A stretch of 64,000 nucleotides of DNA from Pseudomonadota bacterium (GCA_026399755.1 JAPLQI010000074.1:1-64000); one strand, 5' to 3'. Shown: positions 17,175 to 27,391, counted from the stretch's first letter. Numbers and translations: made by a program. The notes: generated from the letters alone by a model not told the origin.

Positions 17175-18706
17175 GCACACTCCGACTGATCTTGGGCGAC
17201 CAACTCAATATTCGCCACCGTTGGTTTAGCGAGGCCGAACGAGCGCGTACTGATGTGCTGTATGTGTTGATGGAATTACGCAGCGAAACCGATTACGCCT
17301 GGCACCATGCGCAAAAGGTACTCGGTATTTTTGCTGCGATGCGTGGCTTTGCTCAGGCCTTGCAAAACGCGGGTTGCCGTGTGCATTACATCAAAATTGG
17401 CGATGCAGATAATCAGCAAGATTTTATTAGCAACTTAATGCAGCTGATCGAAACCAAGCAGATCAACCAGCTAGAGCGCCAGCAAGCGGATGAGTACCGA
17501 CTAGAGAAGCAATTTTTAGCAGCTGAATCACGATTGGGTATTCCGATTAACGTCGTAGATAGCGAACATTTTCTCGTGGGTCGAGCGGTAATCAGCGCCC
17601 AATTTGCTCAAAAAATTCCTCGGATGGAGTTTTTCTATCGGGCCCTGCGCAAGCAGTACCAAATTTTACTCGATGCCGATGGTCAACCGCTGGGTGGGCA
17701 GTGGAATTTTGATCAGGATAATCGCAAGCGCTGGAATGGAGACCCCGCCGCGTCAGCATGGCCGAATTACGCGGCTGATTTGAGCCAGCTATGGGATGAA
17801 ATTGCTGCCGCAGGCGTTAAAACCATCGGTCTGTCTCAGGCAGAATCTTTTCCTTGGCCCATCACTCGTACTCAAGCCAAACACGCACTGACAACCTTCA
17901 TTCAAAACGCCTTGCCCAATTTTGGCGCGTATCAAGATGCAATGAGCACGGCATCGCCGACTTTATTTCATGCAGGTCTTTCATTTGCGCTGAATCTTAA
18001 ATTGCTGCATCCGCTGGAGGTTATTAACGCGGCATTGGCTGAGTTTGGCGCTGGCCGTGTTTCGCTATCTACCGTGGAAGGTTTTGTTCGGCAGATTTTA
18101 GGCTGGCGGGAGTTCGTTCGTGGCGTGTACTGGGCGCGCATGCCCGCGTATGGGCAACTGAATGAACTTGATCATCAGCGCCGTTTGCCTAGTTGGTATT
18201 GGGATGGGCAAACCAAAATGAATTGCCTCAAGCACGCCATCGATCAATCGCTTGCACTGGGCTATGCCCATCACATTCAGCGCTTGATGGTGACGGGCAA
18301 CTTTGCCTTGTTGGCAGGCATTGCGCCGGATGACGTTGATGCGTGGTATTTGGGGATTTATGTAGATGCGTTTGAATGGGTCGAAATGCCCAATACACGA
18401 GGCATGAGTCAGTACGCCGATGGTGGTCTGTTGGGTAGTAAACCGTATGCCGGTTCGGCGAGCTATATCAATAAAATGAGTGATTACTGCAAAGGCTGTC
18501 ACTACCAGCCTAAGCAGCGCCACGGCGATGGCGCATGCCCTTTGAATAGCTTGTATTGGCACTTTCACCATCGCCATAGTGCGCGATTAGAAAAAAATCC
18601 CCGTCTTGGAATGACGTACCAAACATGGAAAAAAATGCCAGAAGATGAGAAATCGGCCACCTTAGCGCAGGCCGAGCTGTATTTGCAGCAACTTGATCAA
18701 TTGTAA
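17171..18706 (+). CDS. FeS-type (6-4) photolyase / bacterial cryptochrome (PhrB-like)
   Basis: A 511-residue protein starting [10 protein letters not shown], the hallmark of the photolyase-related FeS-BCP group. Cysteines at residues 352, 440, 443 and 456 correspond, within two positions, to the four [4Fe-4S] ligands I recall for Agrobacterium PhrB (350, 438, 441, 454). The FAD-binding helical domain is complete ([18 protein letters not shown]). Members of this group repair (6-4) photoproducts using blue light. It sits in a five-gene operon with an SDR, DUF2256, an FAD oxidoreductase and Cry-DASH. Confidence 0.93.
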   Translation: MSTLRLILGDQLNIRHRWFSEAERARTDVLYVLMELRSETDYAWHHAQKVLGIFAAMRGFAQALQNAGCRVHYIKIGDADNQQDFISNLMQLIETKQINQLERQQADEYRLEKQFLAAESRLGIPINVVDSEHFLVGRAVISAQFAQKIPRMEFFYRALRKQYQILLDADGQPLGGQWNFDQDNRKRWNGDPAASAWPNYAADLSQLWDEIAAAGVKTIGLSQAESFPWPITRTQAKHALTTFIQNALPNFGAYQDAMSTASPTLFHAGLSFALNLKLLHPLEVINAALAEFGAGRVSLSTVEGFVRQILGWREFVRGVYWARMPAYGQLNELDHQRRLPSWYWDGQTKMNCLKHAIDQSLALGYAHHIQRLMVTGNFALLAGIAPDDVDAWYLGIYVDAFEWVEMPNTRGMSQYADGGLLGSKPYAGSASYINKMSDYCKGCHYQPKQRHGDGACPLNSLYWHFHHRHSARLEKNPRLGMTYQTWKKMPEDEKSATLAQAELYLQQLDQL

Positions 18707-18727
18707 ATAGACAGTAAAGGGGCACGT

Positions 18728-19723
18728 GTGGAGCCAGATTGGGATGTGATTGTGATTGGTGCGGGGATGGCTGGATTGAGTGCTGCACAAAAATTGCATG
18801 CGGCAGGCCAGCGCGTTTTAGTGCTAGAAAAATCGCGCGGGATTGGTGGGCGCATGGCGACGCGACGCGATGAGCCCAGGCAGTGGGATCATGGTGCGCA
18901 ATATTTTACCGCGCGGTCTGCGCCGTTTCGTCGCCAAGTGGCGATTTGGCTACGTGCAAACCTGATCAGTCGTTGGCATGCGCCGGTTTATGTTTGGGAT
19001 GGCCAAAATCTACAGGCCAGCACGCCACAACAGCGCTTTGTGGGCACGCCCAAAATGAATGCGCCCTTGCGTGCAATTGCAGCTTCACTGGAGATTAAAT
19101 ATTCGACAGAAGTCACCGCGATTAAGGCCACTGCGCAAGGTTGGGAAGTCTGTGCTGGTCAGCAAGTCTGGCAAATGCGGCAGCTTGTGATGGCGATTCC
19201 CGCGCCGCAAGCGGCAACACTGATTCCTCCTGCACATCCGATGCAGGCTATTGCTGCATCTATATCTATGGAGCCCTGTTGGGCGGTCATGCTCACTAGC
19301 GATCAAGCGATCAACCTACCGTTCGCAGCCGCTTTTATTAACGAAGGTGCTCTGTCTTGGCTTGCCCACGACAGCAGCAAAAGTGAACGAACCGGCCAGC
19401 ATTGGGTGCTGCATGCCAGCGTAGCTTGGTCGCAGGCGCATCTAGAAGATACAGCCGATGATGTGATTGCTTTACTGGTTCCGGAGTTCAATCGCTTGTT
19501 GTTGCAATGGGGGCAGGCTGAGCCGACTTACTCCAGAGCTACAGCGCATCGCTGGCGATATGCCCGAGGAAACATCGCTGCACCGATCATTCAGTCTGCA
19601 GAATCCGGGCTGGTCGTGGCAGGTGATTGGTTAGCTGGCGGACGAGTTGAAGGTGCTTATTTGTCTGGATTAAATGCAGCAGAGTCACTATTGGCCGTTT
19701 TTGCTGCCGACGTTGATCAATAA
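18728..19723 (+). CDS. FAD-dependent amine-oxidase/renalase-like oxidoreductase
   Basis: A 331-residue flavoprotein read from a GTG start, with AAAGGGG as ribosome-binding site. The N-terminal dinucleotide-binding motif is VIVIGAGMAGLSAAQKL, followed by GIGGRMATRR and WDHGAQYFTARS, typical of renalase-like NAD(P)/FAD proteins. The C-terminal FAD contact is VVAGDWLAGGRVEGAYLSG. Its role in light repair is unknown; such genes recur beside FeS-type photolyases. The 3' end is 10 bp before the Cry-DASH start. Confidence 0.88.
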   Translation: MEPDWDVIVIGAGMAGLSAAQKLHAAGQRVLVLEKSRGIGGRMATRRDEPRQWDHGAQYFTARSAPFRRQVAIWLRANLISRWHAPVYVWDGQNLQASTPQQRFVGTPKMNAPLRAIAASLEIKYSTEVTAIKATAQGWEVCAGQQVWQMRQLVMAIPAPQAATLIPPAHPMQAIAASISMEPCWAVMLTSDQAINLPFAAAFINEGALSWLAHDSSKSERTGQHWVLHASVAWSQAHLEDTADDVIALLVPEFNRLLLQWGQAEPTYSRATAHRWRYARGNIAAPIIQSAESGLVVAGDWLAGGRVEGAYLSGLNAAESLLAVFAADVDQ

Positions 19724-19733
19724 GAAAGCAATC

Positions 19734-21023
19734 ATGGAGAAAAAATCAGCGCTTTATTGGTTTCGCAATGATCTGCGCTTGGCTGATAACGCGGCTTTAA
19801 CTCAAGCTTGCCAGCAATCCGATCAGCTCGTCTTGGTTTATTGTCTCGCACCAGAAGAAAATACGTCATGGGGGTTTGTTCGTGTAGGGCAACACCGAAA
19901 AGCATTTTTAGTCGATACCCTTGATGATTTGGCGCAACGTTGTGAGCAACTAGGTCATCGTTTGTTGATTTTAGAAGGCGAGCCAACACTTGTTTTGCCG
20001 CCTATTTTGAAGCGGCTCAATATAAATACGATTTACTGCGAAGCCATTGCTGCGCCTTATGAAGTGGCGCAAGTTGCTTCTTTGTGCGAGCAGGGTTATT
20101 GCATAGAGGCAATCTGGCAGTCGAGCTTGCTCAATCCAAACACACTGCCATTTTGTGTTGAAAACCTACCGAAAATATTTACAACGTTTCGACAGCAAAT
20201 TGAACAAATGGGCACAGCGCCGCCTGCGCCGATTCCTTCAATCGAACTGTTTCCTGATTTGCCCAAAGTTCTGCACGCAATTCAAAGCATTAAGCTAAAG
20301 GATTGGGCAGGCTTTGTGCCCATTGAAAAACGCAGTGCGTTTCCTTATTACAAGCCGCAATGGCAGGGCGGTGAAACTGCGGCTTTGGCGCATTTACAGC
20401 GATATTTGGAATCAGGCTTGGTTGATCAGTATAAGCAAACCCGTAATGGCTTGATTGGTTCTGATTATTCAACAAAATTCTCGCCTTGGCTGGCGAGTGG
20501 CGCGCTATCGGCAAGGCAGATTTATCAACAATTAAAAGCGCATGAAGCTGTAAAAGGAGCAAACGAAAGTACGTATTGGGTTTGGTTTGAGCTGCTTTGG
20601 CGAGATTATTTCAGGCTGCTGCATCTACGTTTTGGCGCGCAATTGTATCGAGCCAAAGGCTTAAACGACGCGGCCACTATTTCGCATCAGCCTGATTTAT
20701 TTTTACAGTGGTGCCGAGGCGAAACAGGGCAAGCTTTTATTGATGCTGGGATGCGGGAGCTGGTTGCCACCGGTTATCTGTCCAATCGGATGAGACAAAA
20801 TGTAGCGAGCTATCTGATCCATGATTTGCAATGCGATTGGCGATCTGGCGCTGCGTGGTTTGAATCTCAGCTGATTGATTACGATGTGTATAGCAATCAA
20901 GGAAATTGGCTATATTTGGCCGGTTGCGGCACGGATCCAAGGCCAAATCGACGTTTTAATATAGAAAAACAAATTAAAACCTACGATCCAAAACATGAAT
21001 ATTTGCAATTATGGCGTCATTAA
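19734..21023 (+). CDS. DASH-family cryptochrome / photolyase
   Basis: A 429-residue photolyase-fold protein. LYWFRNDLRLADNAAL starts the antenna-binding domain. The C-terminus carries the DASH signature: YLSNRMRQNVASYLIHDL and DPRPNRRFNIEKQ followed by YDP. DASH proteins repair cyclobutane dimers in single-stranded DNA and may also signal. I start at 19734 (MEKKSALYW) since the family begins here. It is the last gene of the photorepair operon; with the FeS-type enzyme the operon covers both major UV lesions. Confidence 0.9.
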   Translation: MEKKSALYWFRNDLRLADNAALTQACQQSDQLVLVYCLAPEENTSWGFVRVGQHRKAFLVDTLDDLAQRCEQLGHRLLILEGEPTLVLPPILKRLNINTIYCEAIAAPYEVAQVASLCEQGYCIEAIWQSSLLNPNTLPFCVENLPKIFTTFRQQIEQMGTAPPAPIPSIELFPDLPKVLHAIQSIKLKDWAGFVPIEKRSAFPYYKPQWQGGETAALAHLQRYLESGLVDQYKQTRNGLIGSDYSTKFSPWLASGALSARQIYQQLKAHEAVKGANESTYWVWFELLWRDYFRLLHLRFGAQLYRAKGLNDAATISHQPDLFLQWCRGETGQAFIDAGMRELVATGYLSNRMRQNVASYLIHDLQCDWRSGAAWFESQLIDYDVYSNQGNWLYLAGCGTDPRPNRRFNIEKQIKTYDPKHEYLQLWRH

Positions 21024-21114
21024 AAATGTGTAGTGAATTGCCACGGACTTTAATGATGGCAGATGACTCCTTTGGCCGAACAAGACTTGAATTTTGCTAA
21101 CAAGACAAAGGCAA

Positions 21115-21505
21115 TTACCTGATGGTTTGCGGGCTTTCATTAATAAAGAATAGCAGCAGCTGCTGTCCATCGGCACTGATGGCCTGAGGCGTGTTCATTC
21201 CCTCTGGCTGCATGGAAAACCCCGCGCTGGCCGTCCAGATAAAGCTTTGCGGCAGTGCTTTTTTTGTCTGCCAGCAGCTAGCTCACAATGGTATTGCCAT
21301 CGTCGCTCGTATCCGCTACGCCAAAGCGCCATACCTTTGGCACCAGCCGCTCTAATTGCTCGCCCACCTGCCTGCGCGCAAGACCTCCATGCTGCTGCCG
21401 CCCACTCCGGCCCCAAGGCCCAGAACTCAGCCATCGTGCGATAAACGCGTGGCATCGGCCGTGTAATAGGCCCCCGCTGGTAAATTAAAACATTCAAGAA
21501 TGGCA
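21115..21505 (-). pseudogene. Decayed gene fragment (HAF-repeat-like)
   Basis: Read on the minus strand, the fragments LPAGAYYTADATRLSHDG, GVADTSDDGNTIVS and IWTASAGFSMQPEGM + NTPQAISADGQQLLLFFI occur in order but in different frames, separated by frameshifts and stops. The TSDDGNTIV and AISADG words resemble the HAF-type beta repeats of some secreted proteins. The last frame ends in TAA at 21115-21117. It appears to be the 3' remnant of a secreted repeat protein. Confidence 0.45.
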
Positions 21506-21529
21506 GTGAGTTAGTTCAGAAAGATCCCT

Positions 21530-22885
21530 TCATCTACATCCAGCAACATTATTAAACCTCAAACAAAATGTGGTGGTGTTGGCGTGGCTATTTACCGTTA
21601 CCTCGCCATGATGCAATTGCATAATCGAAGAAATAATGGCAAGGCCAAGGCCTGAGCCGCCGTCGTTGCGACTACGGGCGGAGTCTACTCGGTAGAAACG
21701 CTCAAATAGATGCGCTAGGTGATCCGCTGCAATAACCTCGCCTTGGTTGCTGATGGATATTAATAGCCTGTGTGCGTCTTGCTCTATGTCTACCGTAATC
21801 TTGCTGGCAAGATCAGCGTGCCGAATGGCATTAGAGAGTAAATTGGTCAGAGCGCGTTGCAGCATGGATTTGTCAGCTAATATTTGACCGCTACCACTTA
21901 CGAGCAATTGGATATTTTTGCTTTCGGCAAGCGCATCAAAAAAATCAAATAACATTTCAATTAGCGGCTTTAAATCAATTTCTTCTAGATTCAAAGCCTG
22001 TTCGGCTTGTTCCGCATTGGCTAGAAATAAGAGATCATTAATTAAACGATTTAGCCGTAGTAGCTCTTCTTCGGCCGAGGCCAATACGCGCTGATAATCC
22101 GCCACCTCACGGGTTTTACTTAGATTTACCTGAATATCGCCCAATACATTACTCAATGGCGTACGCATTTCATGCGCTAGGTCGGCAGAGAATTGTGATA
22201 GCCGTTCAACGCTATTCTCTAAGCGCTGCAACATGCCATTAAAGCTGATTGCTAATTCTTGTAATTCGCTTGGTACCGCTTCAATACCTAATCGGGCATG
22301 TAATGATGCTGCGGTCACACTACTCACCAAGGCATTAAAGGTTTGCAAGGGCTGCAAAGCACGCTTAGCAACCAGCCATGAGCCTAGCGCAATAAATAAC
22401 ACGGCAAATGGTAAGGCTAAGGCCTGTGATTGGCGAAACAGCCGGAGTAATTTTTGATCATTCTCTCTTTCAAAAAAAACCACCACCCATTGCCCGGCCA
22501 CAGGCAATACCCCCAGCAAAATGGGCCTTCCTTCGCTGTCCTTTTGTGTAAATACGCCTGCTTGCGTCTGCTTGCCTATTTTCAAAGCCTGCTGCAAAGC
22601 AAATTCATCCGAGCTTTTTAAGACTGTGCGCTCGGCCAGCAAGGCCCAGTGCAAATAAGGATGACCCACTAATTGCGCAGACAGCTTTGCCTCATCGGCG
22701 ACCACATTGGTATCAAGCACCGTTTGCAAGGCTTTCATCTTGCCATTGAGCTCGGTTTTCGCCCGCTGATCCAAGGCCGCTTGCAATAAATGATCCGAGC
22801 CAATGGCAATCAATAAAACCAAAATGGCGCAAAACATCCCCACCATGCCGCCCACTCGCCAGGCAAGAGATTGCGGCGTTTTCAT
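21530..22885 (-). CDS. Copper/heavy-metal sensor histidine kinase (CusS/CopS type)
   Basis: A 451-residue inner-membrane kinase: TM1 at about 9-30, a periplasmic sensor domain, TM2 near 150-175, HAMP, the H-box [16 protein letters not shown], and N, G1 and G2 boxes ([21 protein letters not shown]). The heavy-metal sensor kinase family (TIGR01386) is recognisable by the QEL..SFN.ML linker before the H-box. It shares a four-base ATGA overlap with the response regulator upstream and should sense periplasmic Cu(I)/Ag(I). It lies divergent from a copper-resistance operon. Confidence 0.88.
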   Translation of the reverse strand: MKTPQSLAWRVGGMVGMFCAILVLLIAIGSDHLLQAALDQRAKTELNGKMKALQTVLDTNVVADEAKLSAQLVGHPYLHWALLAERTVLKSSDEFALQQALKIGKQTQAGVFTQKDSEGRPILLGVLPVAGQWVVVFFERENDQKLLRLFRQSQALALPFAVLFIALGSWLVAKRALQPLQTFNALVSSVTAASLHARLGIEAVPSELQELAISFNGMLQRLENSVERLSQFSADLAHEMRTPLSNVLGDIQVNLSKTREVADYQRVLASAEEELLRLNRLINDLLFLANAEQAEQALNLEEIDLKPLIEMLFDFFDALAESKNIQLLVSGSGQILADKSMLQRALTNLLSNAIRHADLASKITVDIEQDAHRLLISISNQGEVIAADHLAHLFERFYRVDSARSRNDGGSGLGLAIISSIMQLHHGEVTVNSHANTTTFCLRFNNVAGCR

Positions 22886-23562
22886 CCCTCGTCCCTTGCT
22901 TCAAAAACATAGCCCACACCACGCACGGTATGAATCAGCTTAGGGCTAAAGCCATCGTCCACCTTGCCTCTTAAACGGCGAATCGCTACATCCACAATAT
23001 TGGTGTCGGTATCAAAATTAACGTCCCAAACATTAGAAGCAATCAGAGTGCGTGTCAGCACTTCGCCATGGCGGCGCATCAGCAAATGCAGCAGGGCAAA
23101 CTCGCGGGCGGTCAGGTCGATCTGTTGTTGATGACGGTAAGCTTTATGTTTAACAGGGTCTAGCTCTAGGCCCGCGAGCTGCAAAGTCTCGGCTGGGCTG
23201 ACTTTATTATTTCTTTTAAGTAGTACTTTAATTCGGGCGAGTAGCTCAGGAAAGGCAAAAGGCTTAGGCAAATAATCATCCGCACCGGATTCTAGCCCGC
23301 GCACCCGATCATCAATCCGGCTACGTGCAGTGAGCATGAGTACCGGTGTTTGCTTGCTGCGCCGCAGGCCATCGAGCACGCCCCAACCATCGAGCACCGG
23401 CAGCATCACATCCAAAATAATTAAATCAAACTCTTCTTCCAGCGCCTTATGTAAGCCATCGATGCCATTGCTGGCGATATCAATGGCATAGCCGCTCTCA
23501 CTTAAGCCTTGCTTTAAATAAGCGGCTGTTTTGCTTTCGTCTTCGATAATTAGGATGCGCAA
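22882..23562 (-). CDS. Copper-responsive OmpR-family response regulator (CusR/CopR type)
   Basis: A 226-residue regulator with a receiver domain (phospho-acceptor D51 in [15 protein letters not shown]101 region [15 protein letters not shown]) and a winged-helix output domain ending [12 protein letters not shown]. The pattern FEIDLVKHKA-like DPVKHKAYR and [19 protein letters not shown] are typical of CusR/CopR/IrlR. It is the first gene of the two-component operon and should bind the palindrome at 23618-23639. Confidence 0.9.
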   Translation of the reverse strand: MRILIIEDESKTAAYLKQGLSESGYAIDIASNGIDGLHKALEEEFDLIILDVMLPVLDGWGVLDGLRRSKQTPVLMLTARSRIDDRVRGLESGADDYLPKPFAFPELLARIKVLLKRNNKVSPAETLQLAGLELDPVKHKAYRHQQQIDLTAREFALLHLLMRRHGEVLTRTLIASNVWDVNFDTDTNIVDVAIRRLRGKVDDGFSPKLIHTVRGVGYVFEARDEG

Positions 23563-23617
23563 GCGTTTCTCCCTTTAAGTAAACCAAATTCTATTCTCTA
23601 TCTGCTTAGCGCTCCCA

Positions 23618-23639
23618 AAAATGACAAATTTGTAATGTT
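23618..23639. promoter_or_regulatory. CusR/CopR-type box in divergent copper promoter
   Basis: AAAATGACAA (23618-23627), a two-base spacer and TTGTAATGTT (23630-23639) match the CusR box that I recall as AAAATGACAANNTTGTCATTTT with two or three mismatches in the right arm. A TATACT at 23671-23676 could be the -10 of the rightward operon. The site lies between copR and the copper operon. Confidence 0.7.
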
Positions 23640-23722
23640 TGGGTCATCCTGCAGATAAGCATAGGGTGGCTATACTTTGGGCTGAGTTGGCATTCAGAGC
23701 CAGCAACAATGGCAGAGATGCA

Positions 23723-23995
23723 ATGAAAACTAGCTACCCCATCCTTATCCTAGTCAGTTTACTTATGGTAAAGGCTTACGCCCAGCCTGATGAAGCCAAA
23801 GATTCCGCTCAAACTAGCCATCTGGAATATCACTCAGTACTGACTCAATACCAAGCATATCGTGAGCAAACGCTCATACCTTGGGTGGAGGCAAATGATA
23901 CCGTTGCACGTATCGGGGGCTGGCGAGTGTATGCGAAAGAGGCACAAATGCCCCCTCAAGCCCAACCCGCAGTAAACGTTGAGGCAAAGCAATGA
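23723..23995 (+). CDS. Small periplasmic protein of the copper operon
   Basis: A 90-residue protein with an Ala-type cleavable signal peptide (LILVSLLMVKAYA, cut after residue 20). The mature part contains YRAYREQ-like YQAYREQTLIPWVEAN and GGWRVYAKEAQ, motifs I recall from short proteins preceding outer-membrane factors in copper loci. I start at 23723 because an upstream in-frame start would add a non-signal extension. The last bases overlap the next gene (ATGA). Confidence 0.72.
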   Translation: MKTSYPILILVSLLMVKAYAQPDEAKDSAQTSHLEYHSVLTQYQAYREQTLIPWVEANDTVARIGGWRVYAKEAQMPPQAQPAVNVEAKQ

Positions 23996-25401
23996 ACGCT
24001 CGCTCATTTTGCAGCACTTCGCTTGCCTTCACCGTGCTGGCAATATCGGGCTGCGCCAGTGTGGATTTTGATCAGTCCCTCGCCCAAAGCAATCAGAGCG
24101 CGGCGGCTTTTACCCAAGGCAAGCTGGCCCTCGCCACAACAAGCGCACAACGCACCGAGATGGACAAAGCGGCCGCTGAGCTACTGAAAAAGCCATTAGA
24201 TCAAGGTAACGCCGTTCATTTGGCGTTGCTAAATAGCCCTAGTGTGCAAGCCATGCTGGCGCAAAACTGGGCCGATGCGGCTACGGCCGCGCAATCTGGG
24301 CGCATTAGTAATCCGCTATTCACTTTTGAGCGCATGACCATCGGTAATGAGCTGGAGCTAGGGCGATTATTGTCGTTTGGCCTGCTAGATTTGCTTACGC
24401 TGCCCCAGCGCTACGATATGGCGCAGCGCCGCATGGGGCAGGCTCAGCTGCAACTGAGCCTGAATGCCATCGAGCAGGTCACGCAAGTGCGCCAGGCATG
24501 GGTAAATGCCGTGGCGGCACAGCAAAGCTTGGTTTACGCCAAGCAGGTGTTTGATGCTGCCGAAGCCAGTGCCGAGCTGGCAAAAAGATTACAGTCGGTT
24601 GGCAATTACAGCCGCTTAGCAAGGGTAAAGCAGCAGGTTTTCTATGCTGAATCGGCCACACAATGGGCCGCTGCTCAGCATCTGGCCCTTGCGAGTCGTG
24701 AGGAACTTATCCGAGCTCTCGGCTTAACAGATACCCAAGCCAAGCAGCTACAGCTACCCAAGCAACTGCCGCCGCTGCCTAAAAACCCACGCAGCCCCAC
24801 CGAGATTAGCCAGCAAGCCAGTGCAGAGCGGCTGGATATCAAGCTTGCAAAAGCGACTTTTGATGCATCAGCCAAGTCACAGGGTTTAAGTATTCTCACC
24901 AGCCTCACCGACATCGAGCTAGGCCTAAGGCACGACACGATTTTTGATGATGGCAAAAAACACAATAAAGACGGCTATGAAATCAGCCTGCGCCTGCCGC
25001 TATTTGATTGGGGTGGCGGGCAGCGCGATGCCATGAACGCCCAAACCTTGGTCGCCGCCAATCGCTTAGAGGCGACGGTGCGCGCGGCAGGTTCTAACTT
25101 ACGCACCAGCTACTCTGCCTATCGTACCGCTTACGATATGAGTCGCCACTATCGTGATGAGGTTTTGCCACTGCGCAAAATCATTAGTGAAGAAAACGTG
25201 CTGCGCTACAACGGCATGCTGATTGGCGTGTTTGAGCTACTCGCCGACAGCCGCGAGCAAATCAGCAGCGTGCTTGCCGCCATCGCCGCAGAACAGCAAT
25301 TCTGGCTGAGCGATGCGGCATTACAAGCCGAGCTCATGGGAAAACCCAGCAGCATGACGATTGGTGCGGCACCAGCGGGAAGTAAGGAGGTTGAGCATTA
25401 A
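23992..25401 (+). CDS. TolC-like outer-membrane efflux lipoprotein
   Basis: A 469-residue outer-membrane factor. The lipobox AISGC puts the lipid anchor on C21. Two OEP-type repeats follow with long helices (AQNWADAATAAQSGRISNP; ISLRLPLFDWGGGQRDAM), as in CusC-like channels. It should form a trimeric outer-membrane exit duct. No RND pump or membrane-fusion protein gene accompanies it, which is unusual; the partners must be elsewhere or the channel acts with another exporter. It is translationally coupled to the preceding gene. Confidence 0.88.
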   Translation: MNARSFCSTSLAFTVLAISGCASVDFDQSLAQSNQSAAAFTQGKLALATTSAQRTEMDKAAAELLKKPLDQGNAVHLALLNSPSVQAMLAQNWADAATAAQSGRISNPLFTFERMTIGNELELGRLLSFGLLDLLTLPQRYDMAQRRMGQAQLQLSLNAIEQVTQVRQAWVNAVAAQQSLVYAKQVFDAAEASAELAKRLQSVGNYSRLARVKQQVFYAESATQWAAAQHLALASREELIRALGLTDTQAKQLQLPKQLPPLPKNPRSPTEISQQASAERLDIKLAKATFDASAKSQGLSILTSLTDIELGLRHDTIFDDGKKHNKDGYEISLRLPLFDWGGGQRDAMNAQTLVAANRLEATVRAAGSNLRTSYSAYRTAYDMSRHYRDEVLPLRKIISEENVLRYNGMLIGVFELLADSREQISSVLAAIAAEQQFWLSDAALQAELMGKPSSMTIGAAPAGSKEVEH

Positions 25402-25468
25402 TCGAGTATGGCGGGCTTTATCCTCTCCACAAAACATTGTTCCACTCGCCCCAACGCAGGCCACACCC

Positions 25469-26872
25469 ATGAATTCAAGACGAGATTTTTTAAGAACGGC
25501 CGGTCTAGCAGGTGCGGTGATTGCCGCCAGCGTGAGCAAAGTAGCCATGGCGGCCTTGCCAGAGCCGGTTAGCCAAGCCCTGCCCGACACCATGCCGCCC
25601 TTAGTTCCAGAAAGCGGCCGCCCTTATAACCCAGTAGTGACTTTAAATGGCTGGACCTTACCTTGGCGCATGAATCAGGGTGTGAAAGAGTTTCACCTTG
25701 TGGCAGAGCCCGTCGTCAGGGAAATGGCCCCTGGCTTTAAGGCGCATTTATGGGGATACAACGGCCAATCGCCTGGCCCAACTATTGAAGTGGTTGAGGG
25801 TGATCGGGTGCGGATTTTTGTGACCAATAAGCTCCCCGAGCACACCAGCGTGCACTGGCATGGCCAACGCCTGCCCAATGGCATGGATGGCGTTTCGGGC
25901 TTGAATCAGAAAGCAATTCAGCCAGGCAAAACCTTTGTATATGAATTTGTAGCGCGGCGGCCCGGCACATTTATGTATCACCCCCACGCCGATGAAATGA
26001 CGCAAATGGCGATGGGCATGATGGGTTTTTGGATTACCCACTCTAAAACCAAGCATCCTTTGATTGCCGAAGTCGATCGGGATTTCGTGTTTTTACTGAA
26101 TGCTTACGATATTGACCCCGGCAGCTATACGCCCAAAATTATGACCATGACCGACTTTAATTTGTGGTCTTGGAATAGCCGTATTTTCCCAGGCATTGAT
26201 TCTTTAAATGTTCGATTAAATGACAAGGTGCGCATCCGCATCGGCAACTTAACCATGACCAATCACCCCATCCACCTGCATGGGCACGAGTTTATGGTGA
26301 CCGGCACCGATGGCGGCCCCACGCCTAAAAGTACGCGCTGGCCGGAAGTCACCACCGATGTGGCGGTAGGGCAAATGCGGCAGATCGAGTTTTTAGCCGA
26401 TGAAGAAGGCGATTGGGCCTTTCATTGCCATAAGAGCCATCACACCATGAATGCAATGGGCCACGACTTGCCGACCATGATTGGCGTAGAGCATCGCGGA
26501 CTCGCTAAAAAAATCACCGCGCTGATCCCTGATTATATGGTGATGGGCGAGCGCGGCATGGCCGATATGACCGAAATGGAAATGCCGATACCTGACAACA
26601 CCGTGCCCATGATGACCGGCGAAGGCCCTTTTGGCTCGGTAGAAATGGGTGGCATGTTTAGCATGCTAAAAGTAAGGCGCGACCAAAAAGCGGGCGATTA
26701 CAAAAATCCCGGCTGGTACAAGCATCCCGCAGGCACCGTGGCTTATGAATACCAAGGCCCGCTTGCCGAGCCTGCCCGTTTTAAAGCTGAAGGCAACGCC
26801 AGCATGCCGCGCAAACAGAAAACCGCAGTTGAAGTACAAGTCCGCAAACCTAAAGGCCAATCCGGCCATTAA
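25469..26872 (+). CDS. Tat-exported multicopper oxidase
   Basis: A 467-residue protein with a twin-arginine signal (SRRDFLRTAGLAGAVIAAS, cleaved near AMA). Type 1, 2 and 3 copper ligands are present: HWHG, YHPHADE, HPIHLHGHEF and HCHKSHHTMNAMGH. It is expected to oxidise Cu(I) to the less toxic Cu(II) in the periplasm. Met/His-rich segments (GERGMADMTEMEMPIPDN; MGGMFSM) near residues 355-400 resemble copper-binding inserts. The start is set at the Tat signal Met; upstream codons belong to the overlap with the previous gene. Confidence 0.93.
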   Translation: MNSRRDFLRTAGLAGAVIAASVSKVAMAALPEPVSQALPDTMPPLVPESGRPYNPVVTLNGWTLPWRMNQGVKEFHLVAEPVVREMAPGFKAHLWGYNGQSPGPTIEVVEGDRVRIFVTNKLPEHTSVHWHGQRLPNGMDGVSGLNQKAIQPGKTFVYEFVARRPGTFMYHPHADEMTQMAMGMMGFWITHSKTKHPLIAEVDRDFVFLLNAYDIDPGSYTPKIMTMTDFNLWSWNSRIFPGIDSLNVRLNDKVRIRIGNLTMTNHPIHLHGHEFMVTGTDGGPTPKSTRWPEVTTDVAVGQMRQIEFLADEEGDWAFHCHKSHHTMNAMGHDLPTMIGVEHRGLAKKITALIPDYMVMGERGMADMTEMEMPIPDNTVPMMTGEGPFGSVEMGGMFSMLKVRRDQKAGDYKNPGWYKHPAGTVAYEYQGPLAEPARFKAEGNASMPRKQKTAVEVQVRKPKGQSGH

Positions 26873-26895
26873 TGATAAGTAGCCCTGGAGACACC

Positions 26896-27366
26896 ATGAA
26901 AACCATTCCTTCACTTGCAATCACGACCTTGTTTCTTTCTTCCTTGGCCTTTGCTAGTGGCGAGCATGCAGGTGGCCACGGTGACAATATTGGCAAACCC
27001 GGTGTTGCCAGTAAAGTCACGCGCACAATCACCGTTGAAATGGCCGATACCATGCGTTTTAGCCCAGAGAATATTGAAGTTAAACAGGGAGAAACAGTCC
27101 GTTTTGCTGTAAAAAATACAGGCAAAGTGAAGCATGAATTTATTCTTAATTCCGAGAAAGAAATCAAAGAACATCTCTTAGAAATGAAAAAGCACCCAGA
27201 GATGGAGCATGACGAACCGAATATGCTGTCTTTAGCAGCAGGTAAAAGTGGTGAAGTAATCTGGCAATTCACTCAGCTTGGCAAAATCAGCTTTTCTTGC
27301 CTGAGTCCTGGCCATTATGAGGCTGGAATGAAAGGCTTTGTTACCGTAAAAACGGCCGCTAAATAA
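26896..27366 (+). CDS. Periplasmic cupredoxin-domain copper protein
   Basis: A 156-residue protein with a signal peptide (cleaved after LAFA) and a His-rich N-terminus (GEHAGGHGD). The blue-copper fold is shown by MRFSPENIEVKQGETVRF and the ligand set H (KVKHEF), C, H and M in SFSCLSPGHYEAGMKG. It probably carries electrons or copper for the multicopper oxidase encoded 23 bp upstream. GGAG lies just before the ATG. Confidence 0.9.
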   Translation: MKTIPSLAITTLFLSSLAFASGEHAGGHGDNIGKPGVASKVTRTITVEMADTMRFSPENIEVKQGETVRFAVKNTGKVKHEFILNSEKEIKEHLLEMKKHPEMEHDEPNMLSLAAGKSGEVIWQFTQLGKISFSCLSPGHYEAGMKGFVTVKTAAK

Positions 27367-27391
27367 ACGATTCAATACTGGAGTTCAGATT

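Noticed and set aside
21195-21497. 100-residue minus-strand open frame
   Set aside because: Its frame is not the one carrying the recognisable remnants; it is a by-product of a decayed gene.
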